This document shows, in pieces, positions 1 to 8,406 of a stretch of DNA of 64,000 nucleotides (position 1 is its first letter; each line of letters begins with the position of its first letter). The stretch is from Mycolicibacterium tokaiense (GTDB taxonomy: Bacteria; Actinomycetota; Actinomycetes; Mycobacteriales; Mycobacteriaceae): assembly GCF_010725885.1 (NCBI RefSeq), contig NZ_AP022600.1, positions 6,076,001 to 6,140,000 of the forward strand, in the 5' to 3' direction. The notes beneath the pieces are model-generated. The model was given only the letters and a program-made list of their open reading frames with translations. It made no database searches and had not been told where the DNA came from. The translations under genes and the position numbers were made by a program.

Positions 1-257
1 ACGCCGGCGAGGTCGCCGAGACCGTGGCGATCAACCCTGCCCTGAGCATCACCGGTGTGGAGATCCTCAACCAGTGGTGGTACCGCCCCGACTACCACGC
101 GATCATGCACGACTGCTCCAACGTCGACATCGGCGTCTGGTCGGAGAACCTGATCGACCGCACCGTGGTGGTGGCGGTCTACGGCAAGGGTGACGGCGCC
201 AGCCCGGTGCCCGGTCCCGGGCGCGAGTTCGGCAACGTGCCCGGCTGGACGCCCTAG
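1..257 (+). CDS. C-terminal fragment of a probable secreted CAP/SCP-like protein (5' end outside window)
   Basis: The reading frame is open from the first bases and ends with TAG at 255-257, so only the last 84 or so residues are visible. The fragment holds IGVWSEN and DRTVVVAVYG stretches and a WWYRPDYHAIM segment. These resemble the end of mycobacterial CAP (SCP/PR-1)-type exported proteins. No signal peptide can be checked because the N-terminus is missing. It converges on era, and the two stop codons share the palindrome CTAG at 254-257. The family call is from memory of similar sequences, not from a catalytic motif; it could be another conserved exported mycobacterial protein. Confidence 0.45.
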   Translation, partial: AGEVAETVAINPALSITGVEILNQWWYRPDYHAIMHDCSNVDIGVWSENLIDRTVVVAVYGKGDGASPVPGPGREFGNVPGWTP

Positions 258-1156
258 AAGCCCAGCCGCCCAAGCTGTTTGGGGTCACGCTGCCAGTTCT
301 TGGCGACCTTGACCCGGAGATCCAGGAAGACCTTGGTGCCCAGCAGCTTCTCGATCTGTGTACGGGCGGCGGTGCCGACCTCGCGCAGCCTGGCGCCCCC
401 CTTGCCGATGACGATGCCCTTTTGGCTGTCGCGCTCGACATAGAGGATGGCGCGCACATCGATCAGATCGTCACGGTCCTCGCGCTGCTCCACCTCATCG
501 ATGACGACGGCCAGGGAGTGCGGTAGTTCATCGCGTACGCCTTCGAGGGCGGCTTCGCGGATGAGCTCGGCCATGAGCACCTCTTCGGGCTCGTCGGTGA
601 GCTCCCCGTCGGGATAGAACGCCGGGCCCTCCTCGAGGTGCGAGACCAGCACGTCGGTCAACACGTCGACCTGCTCGCCCTTGGTCGCCGACACCGGGAC
701 GATCTCGACGGCCTTGTCCCCGAATGCTTCCTGCACGGCCATCAGCTGCGCGGCGACCTTCTCCTTGGACACCTTGTCGATCTTGGTGACGACGACGATC
801 AGGGTGGTCCGGGGCGCCACCGCGCAGATCTGCTCGAAGATCCACCGGTCGCCGGGGCCGATGGGCTCGTCGGCGGGGATGCAGAAGCCGATGACGTCGA
901 CTTCGGAGTAGGTGTCCTTCACCAGGTCGTTGAGCCGCTGGCCCAGCAGAGTGCGCGGCCGGTGCAGTCCCGGGGTGTCGACCAGCACGATCTGGAAGTT
1001 CTCCCGGTGCACAATGCCGCGGATGGTGTGGCGGGTGGTCTGCGGCCGGTTGGACGTGATGGCGACCTTGGCGCCCACCAGCGCATTGGTCAGCGTCGAC
1101 TTGCCGGTGTTGGGTCTACCGACGAAACAGACGAAGCCGGAACGGAATTCGCTCAT
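254..1156 (-). CDS. era: GTPase Era
   Basis: Ribosome-assembly GTPase of 300 residues, the usual Era length. The N-terminal G domain shows G1 GRPNTGKST (residues 13-21), G3 DTPG, G4 TKID and G5 SATKGE. The C-terminal KH domain carries the RNA-binding signature GIVIGKGGARLREVG. In the family, Era binds the 3' end of 16S rRNA and acts in 30S maturation. It is the last gene of the minus-strand operon. Its ATG overlaps the stop of the cytidine-deaminase-like gene by 4 bases (ATGA), so translation is probably coupled. Proximity to ybeY and rsmE fits a ribosome-maturation operon. Confidence 0.96.
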   Translation of the reverse strand: MSEFRSGFVCFVGRPNTGKSTLTNALVGAKVAITSNRPQTTRHTIRGIVHRENFQIVLVDTPGLHRPRTLLGQRLNDLVKDTYSEVDVIGFCIPADEPIGPGDRWIFEQICAVAPRTTLIVVVTKIDKVSKEKVAAQLMAVQEAFGDKAVEIVPVSATKGEQVDVLTDVLVSHLEEGPAFYPDGELTDEPEEVLMAELIREAALEGVRDELPHSLAVVIDEVEQREDRDDLIDVRAILYVERDSQKGIVIGKGGARLREVGTAARTQIEKLLGTKVFLDLRVKVAKNWQRDPKQLGRLGF

Positions 1157-1473
1157 CTGGGCGTACCCGCGCGATCGGTGACGATGACCGACGCCTCGGG
1201 TGAGAGCTCACGGACGGCAGCCACCCCCGGATCGTCGCCGGCGCCGGCCAGCAGCACGGCAGCCTCGAAGCCCGCGGCGCCGCTGGACACCGCGGCGGCC
1301 ACCGCAGCCTGCAGGGCCGTGAGCTCCAGGGCCCGCAGGCGCACCGGCGCCCCGGCGTAGGTGCGGCCGTCGAGATCGCGCACCGCCGCCCCGGATCCGG
1401 CCTCGGCCCGGGCCATCGCGCCGCGGGCCAGGGTGACCAACTTGGCGTCTTCGGGGTCCAGCTCAGTCGTCAT
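1153..1473 (-). CDS. Cytidine-deaminase-like protein lacking zinc ligands (Rv2365c-type)
   Basis: The 106-residue protein sits between corC and era, where many bacteria carry cdd. The chosen ATG at 1471-1473 overlaps the end of corC by 11 bases. A longer frame exists upstream but lies entirely inside corC. The overall pattern (a short alpha/beta domain with an [18 protein letters not shown] helix) resembles cytidine deaminases. However, the protein contains no cysteine and no histidine, so the zinc-binding H/C-A-E and P-C-x-x-C motifs cannot be present. It is therefore probably not a deaminase and may have a structural or regulatory role. Gene order matches M. tuberculosis Rv2365c. The family assignment is an inference from position and size. 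Confidence 0.7.
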   Translation of the reverse strand: MTTELDPEDAKLVTLARGAMARAEAGSGAAVRDLDGRTYAGAPVRLRALELTALQAAVAAAVSSGAAGFEAAVLLAGAGDDPGVAAVRELSPEASVIVTDRAGTPR

Positions 1474-2767
1474 CGTGGGACTCCTCGGCGTCGGGTTCGG
1501 GCTCGGTGGGGCTGACGAGCACCGTACCGACCCGCACCCGGCCCCGATGGTCGTGGCCGCCTTCGGCCTGCAGCCGCAGCCCGTGGGACACCACCTCGGC
1601 ACCGGGCAGCGGCACGCGGCCCAGCTCGAGAGCCAGCAGTCCACCTACGGTGTCGACGTCCAGGTCGTCGTCGAATTCGATGTCGTAGAGCTCGCCGAGG
1701 TCCTCGATGGGCAGCCGCGAGGACAGCCGGTAGTTGTCCTCCCCCAGCTTCTCCACGGGGGCCACCTCGTCGGTGTCGTACTCATCGGCGATCTCACCGA
1801 CGATCTCTTCGAGCACGTCCTCGATGGTCACCAACCCGGCGATGGCACCGTATTCGTCGACCAACAGCGCCATGTGCTTGCGGTCGCGCTGCATCTCCCG
1901 CAGCAGTTCGTCCAGCGGCTTGGAGTCCGGGACGAACACCGCGGGCCGCATCACCTCGGAGACGCCGGTGTCGCGGCCGCCGTTGCTGGAGTAGTAGGTG
2001 CGCTCGATGAGGTCCTTGAGGTACACGACCCCCACCACGTCGTCGACGTTCTCACCGATCACCGGGATGCGGGAGTGCCCGCTGCGCACCGCCAGCGAGG
2101 TGGCCTGCCCGGCGGTCTTGTCGTTCTCGATCCACACCATCTCGGTGCGCGGCACCATCACCTCGCGGGCCGGGGTGTCGCCGAGTTCGAACACCGACTG
2201 GATCATGCGGCGCTCGTCGTCGGCCACCACCCCGCTCTGCTGCGCCATGTCGACCACCTCGCGCAGTTCGATCTCCGAGGCGAATGGGCCGTTGCGGAAT
2301 CCCCGCCCCGGTGTCAGCGCGTTGCCGAGCAGGATCAACAGCCGACTGATGGGCGTCAGCAGAATCGAAATGGCTTGCAGCGGAACGGCAGCGCCGAGAG
2401 CGATGGTGTACGCGTTCTGCCTGCCGATGGTGCGTGGTCCCACACCGATGGCGACGAAGCTGACCACCACCATGATGGCGGCGGCGGCCAATAGGCCCCA
2501 GTCCAGACCCCAGAAATCCTCGAGGAACGCCACCAACAGGGCGGTGGCGGTGACCTCGCAGGCAATCCGCAACAGCACGATCAGGTTGATGTATTTGGGC
2601 CGCTCGGCGATCACCTGGTTCAGCCGGACCGCGCCAGGGCGCTCGTCGCGCACCATTTCCTCGACCCGGGCCAGCGAGACGGTGCTGATGGCGGCGTCGA
2701 TGGCGGCGAACAGACCACCCAGCAAGATCAGTGTTATCGCAATCAGGAGAAGGGCTATACCGCTCAC
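1463..2767 (-). CDS. CorC/HlyC-type transporter-associated membrane protein (CNNM plus CBS pair)
   Basis: The protein has 434 residues from a GTG at 2765-2767, whose GTGA overlaps the ybeY stop by 4 bases. The longer frame reaching 2860 lies inside ybeY and is rejected. Order: an N-terminal CNNM/DUF21 region with about four hydrophobic helices (first about residues 1-25, others to about 160), a CBS pair with '[10 protein letters not shown]' and '[25 protein letters not shown]', and a C-terminal CorC_HlyC domain ending in an acidic tail. Relatives affect Mg2+/Co2+ efflux or tolerance. It matches Rv2366c in length and position. The function is inferred from family. Confidence 0.9.
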   Translation of the reverse strand: MSGIALLLIAITLILLGGLFAAIDAAISTVSLARVEEMVRDERPGAVRLNQVIAERPKYINLIVLLRIACEVTATALLVAFLEDFWGLDWGLLAAAAIMVVVSFVAIGVGPRTIGRQNAYTIALGAAVPLQAISILLTPISRLLILLGNALTPGRGFRNGPFASEIELREVVDMAQQSGVVADDERRMIQSVFELGDTPAREVMVPRTEMVWIENDKTAGQATSLAVRSGHSRIPVIGENVDDVVGVVYLKDLIERTYYSSNGGRDTGVSEVMRPAVFVPDSKPLDELLREMQRDRKHMALLVDEYGAIAGLVTIEDVLEEIVGEIADEYDTDEVAPVEKLGEDNYRLSSRLPIEDLGELYDIEFDDDLDVDTVGGLLALELGRVPLPGAEVVSHGLRLQAEGGHDHRGRVRVGTVLVSPTEPEPDAEESHDDD

Positions 2768-3299
2768 GATTCGTCGTATGCCCTCGACTTGTCGAGCAGC
2801 GTGCGGTCCCGCTCCGCCTGCATGGTGCGGTGGTACAACTGCTCCTGATCGGCGTACCAATCCTCGAGCAGTTGCCGCTGCAACGCGAACATCTCCTTCT
2901 CCTCATCGGGCTCGGCATGGTCGAAGCCCAGGAGATGCAGCACGCCGTGCACGGTCAGCAGGGCGAGTTCGTGCTCCAGGTCGTGGCCGGCCTTCTTGGC
3001 CTGATCCGCGGCGAACTGCGGGCACAGCACGATGTCGCCGAGCATCGACGGGCCGGGTTCGGTCGCATCGGGACGACCGCCGGGCTCCAGTTCGTCCATC
3101 GGGAAGCTCATCACGTCGGTCGGCCCCGGCAGGTCCATCCACCGCATATGCAGGTCCGCCATGGCGGCGGTGTCCAGCAGCACCATGGACAGTTCGGCGC
3201 CGGGGTTGACGTTCATCTTCGCGATGGTGAAGCGCGCGACGCTGATCAGTTCCTCTTCGGAGACGTCCATCCCCGATTCATTGGAGACCTCAATACTCA

Positions 3300-3300
<1 letters not shown>
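2764..3300 (-). CDS. ybeY: Endoribonuclease YbeY (rRNA maturation factor)
   Basis: The 178-residue zinc-dependent endoribonuclease acts in 16S rRNA 3'-end maturation and 70S quality control. The zinc motif [11 protein letters not shown] is present with all three histidines (H-x3-H-x5-H pattern). The start ATG at 3298-3300 shares one base with the phoH stop (TGATG), and the stop overlaps the corC GTG start (GTGA). The gene is thus embedded in a coupled phoH-ybeY-corC-era run, the arrangement usual for this family. Confidence 0.95.
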
Positions 3301-4325
<1,025 letters not shown>

Positions 4326-4393
4326 GTGGGGTTTTACGCCTGCTTTCTACCTACGAGCGCGGGAGGTGACCGCGCGCTGTCAGTTCGGACACC

Positions 4394-4678
4394 TCAGTTT
4401 ACCGTCGGGCCCCGACGCATCCCAATGGATAACCGAACGCCCGCGATCAGCGCCCAGACCGTCAGCACCAGCAGCGCCGGGTAGATGAGCAGCAGATCGA
4501 GCCGGATGTTCGCGTCGGGCCCCTCGGTGACGAACAGTTCCCACGCCAGATAGGCGACCCAGAGCACTGCGGCCACCAGCACCACGCGCGATCTCGACCG
4601 CGCCCAGAGTCCCAGCAGCAGACCGGCCGGCACCAGTGCCAGCCACGGGTACGCGATGAGGATCGTGGTCCACCGCAT
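4394..4678 (-). CDS. Small three-helix membrane protein, unknown function
   Basis: The 94-residue hydrophobic protein has three likely membrane segments, roughly residues 4-22, 27-44 and 62-82, and a basic tail. I chose the ATG at 4676-4678, two bases after the rsmE stop. A second in-frame ATG at 4694-4696 overlaps rsmE and would add six residues. No catalytic motif is visible and I do not recognise a family. Its placement immediately after rsmE suggests co-transcription with the hrcA-dnaJ-rsmE group. Confidence 0.75.
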   Translation of the reverse strand: MRWTTILIAYPWLALVPAGLLLGLWARSRSRVVLVAAVLWVAYLAWELFVTEGPDANIRLDLLLIYPALLVLTVWALIAGVRLSIGMRRGPTVN

Positions 4679-4680
4679 CG

Positions 4681-5415
4681 TCAGGCGGGATCCCACCGCG
4701 GGGTCAGCACACCGAGAGCACCCAGCGCCACCGCAGCGGCCGTCGACGTCCGTAACACCGTGGGGCCCAACCGGACTGCCTGCGCGCCCGCGTCCATCAA
4801 AGCCGCCAGCTCGGCGTCGGTGAGCCCACCTTCGGGACCGACCACCAGCGTGATCGAATCCGTCTGTGCCACATCGACGTTCGCCAACGGCACGGTGGCC
4901 GACTCGTGCAGCGCCAACGTCACACCACCCAGGCTACCCACCACCTCGGCGGTGGAGGCCACCCCGTCGACCTCGGGGATGAAGGCCCGCCTCGATTGCC
5001 GGGCCGCCGAGCGCGCCACCGCCCGCCAGCGTCGTAAGCCCTTGTCTGCCTTCGGTCCGTCCCAGCGCGCCACGCACCGGGTCGCCTGCCACGCCACGAA
5101 CGCGTCCGCGCCGGCCTCGGTGGCCAGCTCGATCGCCAGTTCCGAGCGTTCTGCTTTCGGGATGGCCTGCACCACGGTGACCGAGGGAGTGGGTGCCGGC
5201 ACCAGGCGGCGCTCGACGACGGTGGCCTGCAGTGCGCGCTTCTCTACGGCGTCGACGATGCAGTCGGCCAGCACGCCGGCCCCGTCACCGAGGACGATGC
5301 GCTCCCCCACCCGGATCCGCCGCACGCTGGCGGCGTGGAAACCCTCGTCACCGTCGAGCGTGGCCGCCGATCCGGCGGCGGGAACCGCGTCGAGATAGAA
5401 GACCGGGTCCGACAC
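4681..5415 (-). CDS. rsmE: 16S rRNA (uracil1498-N3)-methyltransferase RsmE
   Basis: The 244-residue SPOUT methyltransferase makes m3U1498 in 16S rRNA using S-adenosylmethionine. The C-terminal trefoil-knot region shows [11 protein letters not shown] and [17 protein letters not shown], the SAM-binding loops of the family. The N-terminal part is the PUA-like RNA-binding domain. The GTG start lies 5 bases after the dnaJ stop, so the two genes are almost certainly one transcript. The same dnaJ-rsmE order is common in actinobacteria (Rv2372c). Confidence 0.93.
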   Translation of the reverse strand: MSDPVFYLDAVPAAGSAATLDGDEGFHAASVRRIRVGERIVLGDGAGVLADCIVDAVEKRALQATVVERRLVPAPTPSVTVVQAIPKAERSELAIELATEAGADAFVAWQATRCVARWDGPKADKGLRRWRAVARSAARQSRRAFIPEVDGVASTAEVVGSLGGVTLALHESATVPLANVDVAQTDSITLVVGPEGGLTDAELAALMDAGAQAVRLGPTVLRTSTAAAVALGALGVLTPRWDPA

Positions 5416-5420
5416 CGGGG

Positions 5421-6569
5421 TCAGCGACCGCTGAATGTCTCACGCAGACGGCTGAAGATGCTGCCGTTCTGCCCCGCACCGGAGTGCGTCGATTTGACCT
5501 CGGCGACGTCGCGGCTGCGGTGCTTCTTCAGATCGCGCAGCAGTTCGGCATCGCGGTGGTCGAGCTTGGCGGGCACCACCACGTTGATGTGGCCGTGCAG
5601 GTCGCCACGCACACCGGAGCGCAGGTGTGGCATCCCGTGCCCGCGCAAGGTGGTGACCGCACCGGGCTGGGTGCCCGGCGGGATGGTGATCTCGGTGAGT
5701 CCGTCGAGGATCGCGTCGACGGTGACAGTGGTGCCGAGGGCGGCGTCGACCATCGGGACGTCGATGGTGAAGTGCAGGTCGTCGCCGTCGCGGACGAAGA
5801 TGTCGTGCTGGTCCTCGTGCACTTCGACGTAGAGGTCACCGGAGGGGCCGCCACCGGGGCCCACCTCGCCTTGGGCCGCCAGCCGCACCCGCATGCCGTC
5901 ACCCACGCCGGCGGGGATCTTCACGCTGATCTCGCGGCGGGCGCGCACGCGGCCGTCGCCACCGCAGCGGTGGCAGGGATCCGGGATGACCTCACCCACG
6001 CCGCGGCAGGTGGGGCAGGGACGAGAAGTCATCACCTGACCGAGCAGGGAGCGCTGCACGCTCTGCACCTCGCCGCGACCGCCGCAGGTGTCACACGCCA
6101 CCGGAGACGAGTTGCCGTGCGTGCCCTTGCCCTTGCACAGGTCGCACAGCACCGCAGTGTCGACGGTGACTTGCTTGGTGACGCCGGTGGCGCACTCGGT
6201 CAGGTCCAGGCGCATCCGCAGCAGCGAATCCGAGCCCGGCCGCACCCGTCCCACCGGTCCGCGCGAGCTGGTACCGGCCCCGAAGAACGCCTCGAAGACG
6301 TCACCGAGCCCACCGAATCCGGAGAAGCCGTTGGCACCGCCCGCTGCGGCGTTCTCCATCGGGTCGCCGCCGAGGTCGACGATGCGCCGCTTCTCCGGGT
6401 CTGAGAGCACCTCATAGGCGACGGTGATCTCCTGGAAGCGCACCTGGGCGGCTTCGTCGGGGTTGACATCGGGGTGCAGCTCGCGCGCGAGCTTGCGATA
6501 GGCACGTTTGATCTCCGAATCACTCGCGCCCTTGCTCACGCCGAGCAGACCGTAGTAGTCACGTGCCAC
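5421..6569 (-). CDS. dnaJ2: Chaperone DnaJ (DnaJ2 type)
   Basis: The 382-residue type I J-protein works with DnaK/GrpE. The J domain carries HPDVN (about residues 33-37). A Gly/Phe-rich linker follows, then four CxxCxGxG-type zinc repeats ([32 protein letters not shown]) and a C-terminal substrate-binding domain. The GTG start gives [16 protein letters not shown], matching mycobacterial DnaJ2. It lies 36 bases downstream of hrcA, so its expression should follow HrcA-regulated or constitutive transcription of that gene. Confidence 0.95.
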   Translation of the reverse strand: MARDYYGLLGVSKGASDSEIKRAYRKLARELHPDVNPDEAAQVRFQEITVAYEVLSDPEKRRIVDLGGDPMENAAAGGANGFSGFGGLGDVFEAFFGAGTSSRGPVGRVRPGSDSLLRMRLDLTECATGVTKQVTVDTAVLCDLCKGKGTHGNSSPVACDTCGGRGEVQSVQRSLLGQVMTSRPCPTCRGVGEVIPDPCHRCGGDGRVRARREISVKIPAGVGDGMRVRLAAQGEVGPGGGPSGDLYVEVHEDQHDIFVRDGDDLHFTIDVPMVDAALGTTVTVDAILDGLTEITIPPGTQPGAVTTLRGHGMPHLRSGVRGDLHGHINVVVPAKLDHRDAELLRDLKKHRSRDVAEVKSTHSGAGQNGSIFSRLRETFSGR

Positions 6570-6605
6570 GCTAATTCACACTTCCTTCATCAAGCTTCGT
6601 ACGCA

Positions 6606-7637
6606 TCAGCGGGTGCCCAAGACCTCACCGATGTACAGGGCAACCGCCGCAACGCTGGAGATGGTGCCCGGGTAGTCCATCCGGGTGGGACCGAGAACCC
6701 CCATACCGCCGTAGACCGTGTCCATTGTGCCGTACGTGGTGGACACCACCGACGTGCCCGCCATCTGCTCGTGCTCGGTCTCGTGCCCGATGCGGACGGT
6801 GACCTTGCCTGCCTGCTGCTGGGCGTCCAGCAACTTCAGCACGATCACCTGCTCTTCCAGTGCCTCGAGTACCGACCGCAGAGATCCGCCGAAGTCGGCG
6901 GTGTTGCGGGTCAGGTTGGCCGTGCCACCCATCAGCAGGCGTTCTTCGGTGTGTTCCACCAGAGTCTCCAGCAGCACGGTGGCCGAGCGGCCCACCGCGT
7001 CGCCCAGCCCGCCGGATCCATCCAGCTGACTGGCCAGGTCCGCCACCGCCACCGAGGCCGCCGCGAGCTTCTTGCCGTCCAGCGCGGTACCGAGCATCTC
7101 CCGCAGCTGCCCCAGTTGGTGATCGTCGATCGGGTTGCCGAGTTCGACGATGCGCTGGTCAACGCGACCGGTGTCGGTGATCACCACCAGCAGCAGCCGG
7201 GCCGGGCCCAGTGACACCACTTCCAGATGGCGCACCGTGGAGGTGGACAGGGTGGGGTACTGCACCACGGCGACCTGGCGGGTGAGCTGGGCGAGCAGGC
7301 GGACGGCCCGGCGCAGCACATCGTCGAGATCGTGCCCGGATTCCAGGAAGGTCAGGATGGCGCGGCGTTCGGGGGCCGACATCGGTTTGACGTGGTCGAG
7401 CCGGTCGACGAACTCGCGGTAGCCCTTCTCGGTGGGGATGCGCCCGGAGCTGGTGTGCGGTTGGGTGATGAAGCCCTCGGCCTCCAGCACCGCCATGTCG
7501 TTGCGGACGGTGGCGCTCGAGACACCCAGGTTGTGACGTTCGACCAGGGTCTTGGAACCGACCGGCTCCTTGGTCGAGACGAAATCGGCCACGATGGCGC
7601 GCAACACCTCAAAGCGGCGGTCATCGGCACTGCCCAT
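6606..7637 (-). CDS. hrcA: Heat-inducible transcription repressor HrcA
   Basis: The 343-residue repressor of chaperone genes binds CIRCE operators and is modulated by GroEL in other bacteria. The N-terminal winged helix contains [21 protein letters not shown], and the rest is the GAF-like dimerisation domain. An in-frame GTG exists at 7644-7646. The ATG at 7635-7637 is preferred because AGGAGG lies 8 bases upstream and the resulting [14 protein letters not shown] matches mycobacterial HrcA. No CIRCE inverted repeat was found in the gap up to 7809, so autoregulation through a local CIRCE is not supported. Confidence 0.95.
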   Translation of the reverse strand: MGSADDRRFEVLRAIVADFVSTKEPVGSKTLVERHNLGVSSATVRNDMAVLEAEGFITQPHTSSGRIPTEKGYREFVDRLDHVKPMSAPERRAILTFLESGHDLDDVLRRAVRLLAQLTRQVAVVQYPTLSTSTVRHLEVVSLGPARLLLVVITDTGRVDQRIVELGNPIDDHQLGQLREMLGTALDGKKLAAASVAVADLASQLDGSGGLGDAVGRSATVLLETLVEHTEERLLMGGTANLTRNTADFGGSLRSVLEALEEQVIVLKLLDAQQQAGKVTVRIGHETEHEQMAGTSVVSTTYGTMDTVYGGMGVLGPTRMDYPGTISSVAAVALYIGEVLGTR

Positions 7638-7740
7638 TTGTTGCACCTCCTCAGTCCTGCCATTTTACGGCGTCGGCCAGCAGCGATACCCCTTCGGCGG
7701 GGCGAACACGCGTAACGGTGGCAATCGGCGGCGAACCGAC

Positions 7741-7746
7741 TAGCCT
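7741..7746 (+). promoter_or_regulatory. Probable -10 box (TAGCCT) for a leaderless transcript
   Basis: TAGCCT fits the mycobacterial TANNNT -10 pattern. It ends 6 bases before an ATG at 7753, the spacing expected when transcription starts at the ATG itself. It would drive the micro-ORF and the Rv2375-like gene. No -35 was assigned. Confidence 0.4.
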
Positions 7747-7752
7747 TTCGAC

Positions 7753-7812
7753 ATGGCCATGATGATCGGGGGGTCGCGTCGGGGGGCAGCAGTGGAGCTG
7801 ACCGACCGATGA
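7753..7812 (+). CDS. Probable leaderless 19-residue micro-ORF coupled to the next gene
   Basis: The ATG opens a 19-codon frame encoding MAMMIGGSRRGAAVELTDR. Its TGA overlaps the ATG of the following gene (ATGA at 7809-7812). A TANNNT -10 six bases upstream suggests a leaderless mRNA. Such short leader ORFs, coupled to a downstream gene by stop/start overlap, are common in mycobacteria. The downstream gene has only a distant GGAG (11-base spacing), so reinitiation from this ORF is plausible. No function for the peptide is implied. Confidence 0.45.
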   Translation: MAMMIGGSRRGAAVELTDR

Positions 7813-8120
7813 TCTTCAAAGGCGTACGGGACGGCAAGCCGTATCCCGAGCACGGGCTGTCCTACCGCGACTGGTCACAGATCCCGCCCCGCCAGATCCG
7901 ACTCGACGAGCTGGTCACCACCACCACCGTGCTCGCGCTGGACCGGTTGCTGTCGGAGGATTCCACGTTCTACGGCGACCTCTTCCCCCACGCGGTGAGA
8001 TGGAAGGGCATCGTCTATCTGGAGGACGGCCTGCACCGCGCCGTGCGCGCCGCCCTGCGCAACCGCACCGTGCTGCATGCCCGGGTGTTCGACATGGACC
8101 AGCCGGCCCCCGCCATCTGA
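7809..8120 (+). CDS. Conserved mycobacterial hypothetical (Rv2375-type, ParB/Srx-like fold suspected)
   Basis: The 103-residue protein lies immediately beyond hrcA on the opposite strand, the position of Rv2375 next to Rv2374c (hrcA) in M. tuberculosis. The segment VYLEDGLHRAVRAAL is reminiscent of the D-G-x-H-R motif of ParB/sulfiredoxin-like domains, and the N-terminal half contains IPPRQIRLDELV. This resemblance is a weak inference. No membrane segment or signal peptide is seen. Translation probably begins by coupling with the overlapping 19-codon ORF. Confidence 0.7.
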   Translation: MIFKGVRDGKPYPEHGLSYRDWSQIPPRQIRLDELVTTTTVLALDRLLSEDSTFYGDLFPHAVRWKGIVYLEDGLHRAVRAALRNRTVLHARVFDMDQPAPAI

Positions 8121-8245
8121 GCGGTCCGATTGCCAGAGTTGCTGGCGCGCAGAGCCTTTGCCTACGCGCCGGCGGGTGGCCCGCCGCAGTCAGCACATAC
8201 TGTCGAACTCGGGTGCCGTCAGTGGCATAGTCATGAACACGGGGA

Positions 8246-8400
8246 TTGCAGGCCAAGGGCATGTTGATGGAGCGGTTCGACATCGACGCCGTGGCAGCCT
8301 TCGATCTGTTGCCCGGCTGTCGCAGCAGACCAACTCCAAGCTCTCGGCGGTGGCCGAGCAACTGGTCAACCTCGAACATCCGCGCGCCGAAGGCAGTTGA
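8246..8400 (+). pseudogene. Frameshifted remnant of an ANTAR-domain (RNA-binding) regulator
   Basis: From 8249 one frame reads QAKGMLMERFDIDAVAAFDLL, a classic first half of an ANTAR domain. The second half, RLSQQTNSKLSAVAEQLVNLE, continues in a different frame (stop at 8398-8400). Loss of about one base near 8306-8310 (ttgcccggctg) would rejoin the two halves. Upstream, the frame is closed by TGA at 8234-8236 and no GAF or other sensor domain is recognisable. ANTAR proteins normally bind hairpin pairs in nascent RNA to antiterminate. This copy is very likely dead, and it marks the left edge of the accessory island. Confidence 0.7.
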
Positions 8401-8406
8401 GCGCGG

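Noticed and set aside
1361..2494. Long plus-strand frames opposite corC, dnaJ, the mbt genes and others
   Set aside because: They are antisense shadows caused by high GC codon bias: rich in Arg/Pro/His, without motifs, and opposite genes with clear domains.
7638..7808. CIRCE operator expected upstream of hrcA
   Set aside because: No TTAGCACTC-N9-GAGTGCTAA or close variant was found in the gap on either strand.
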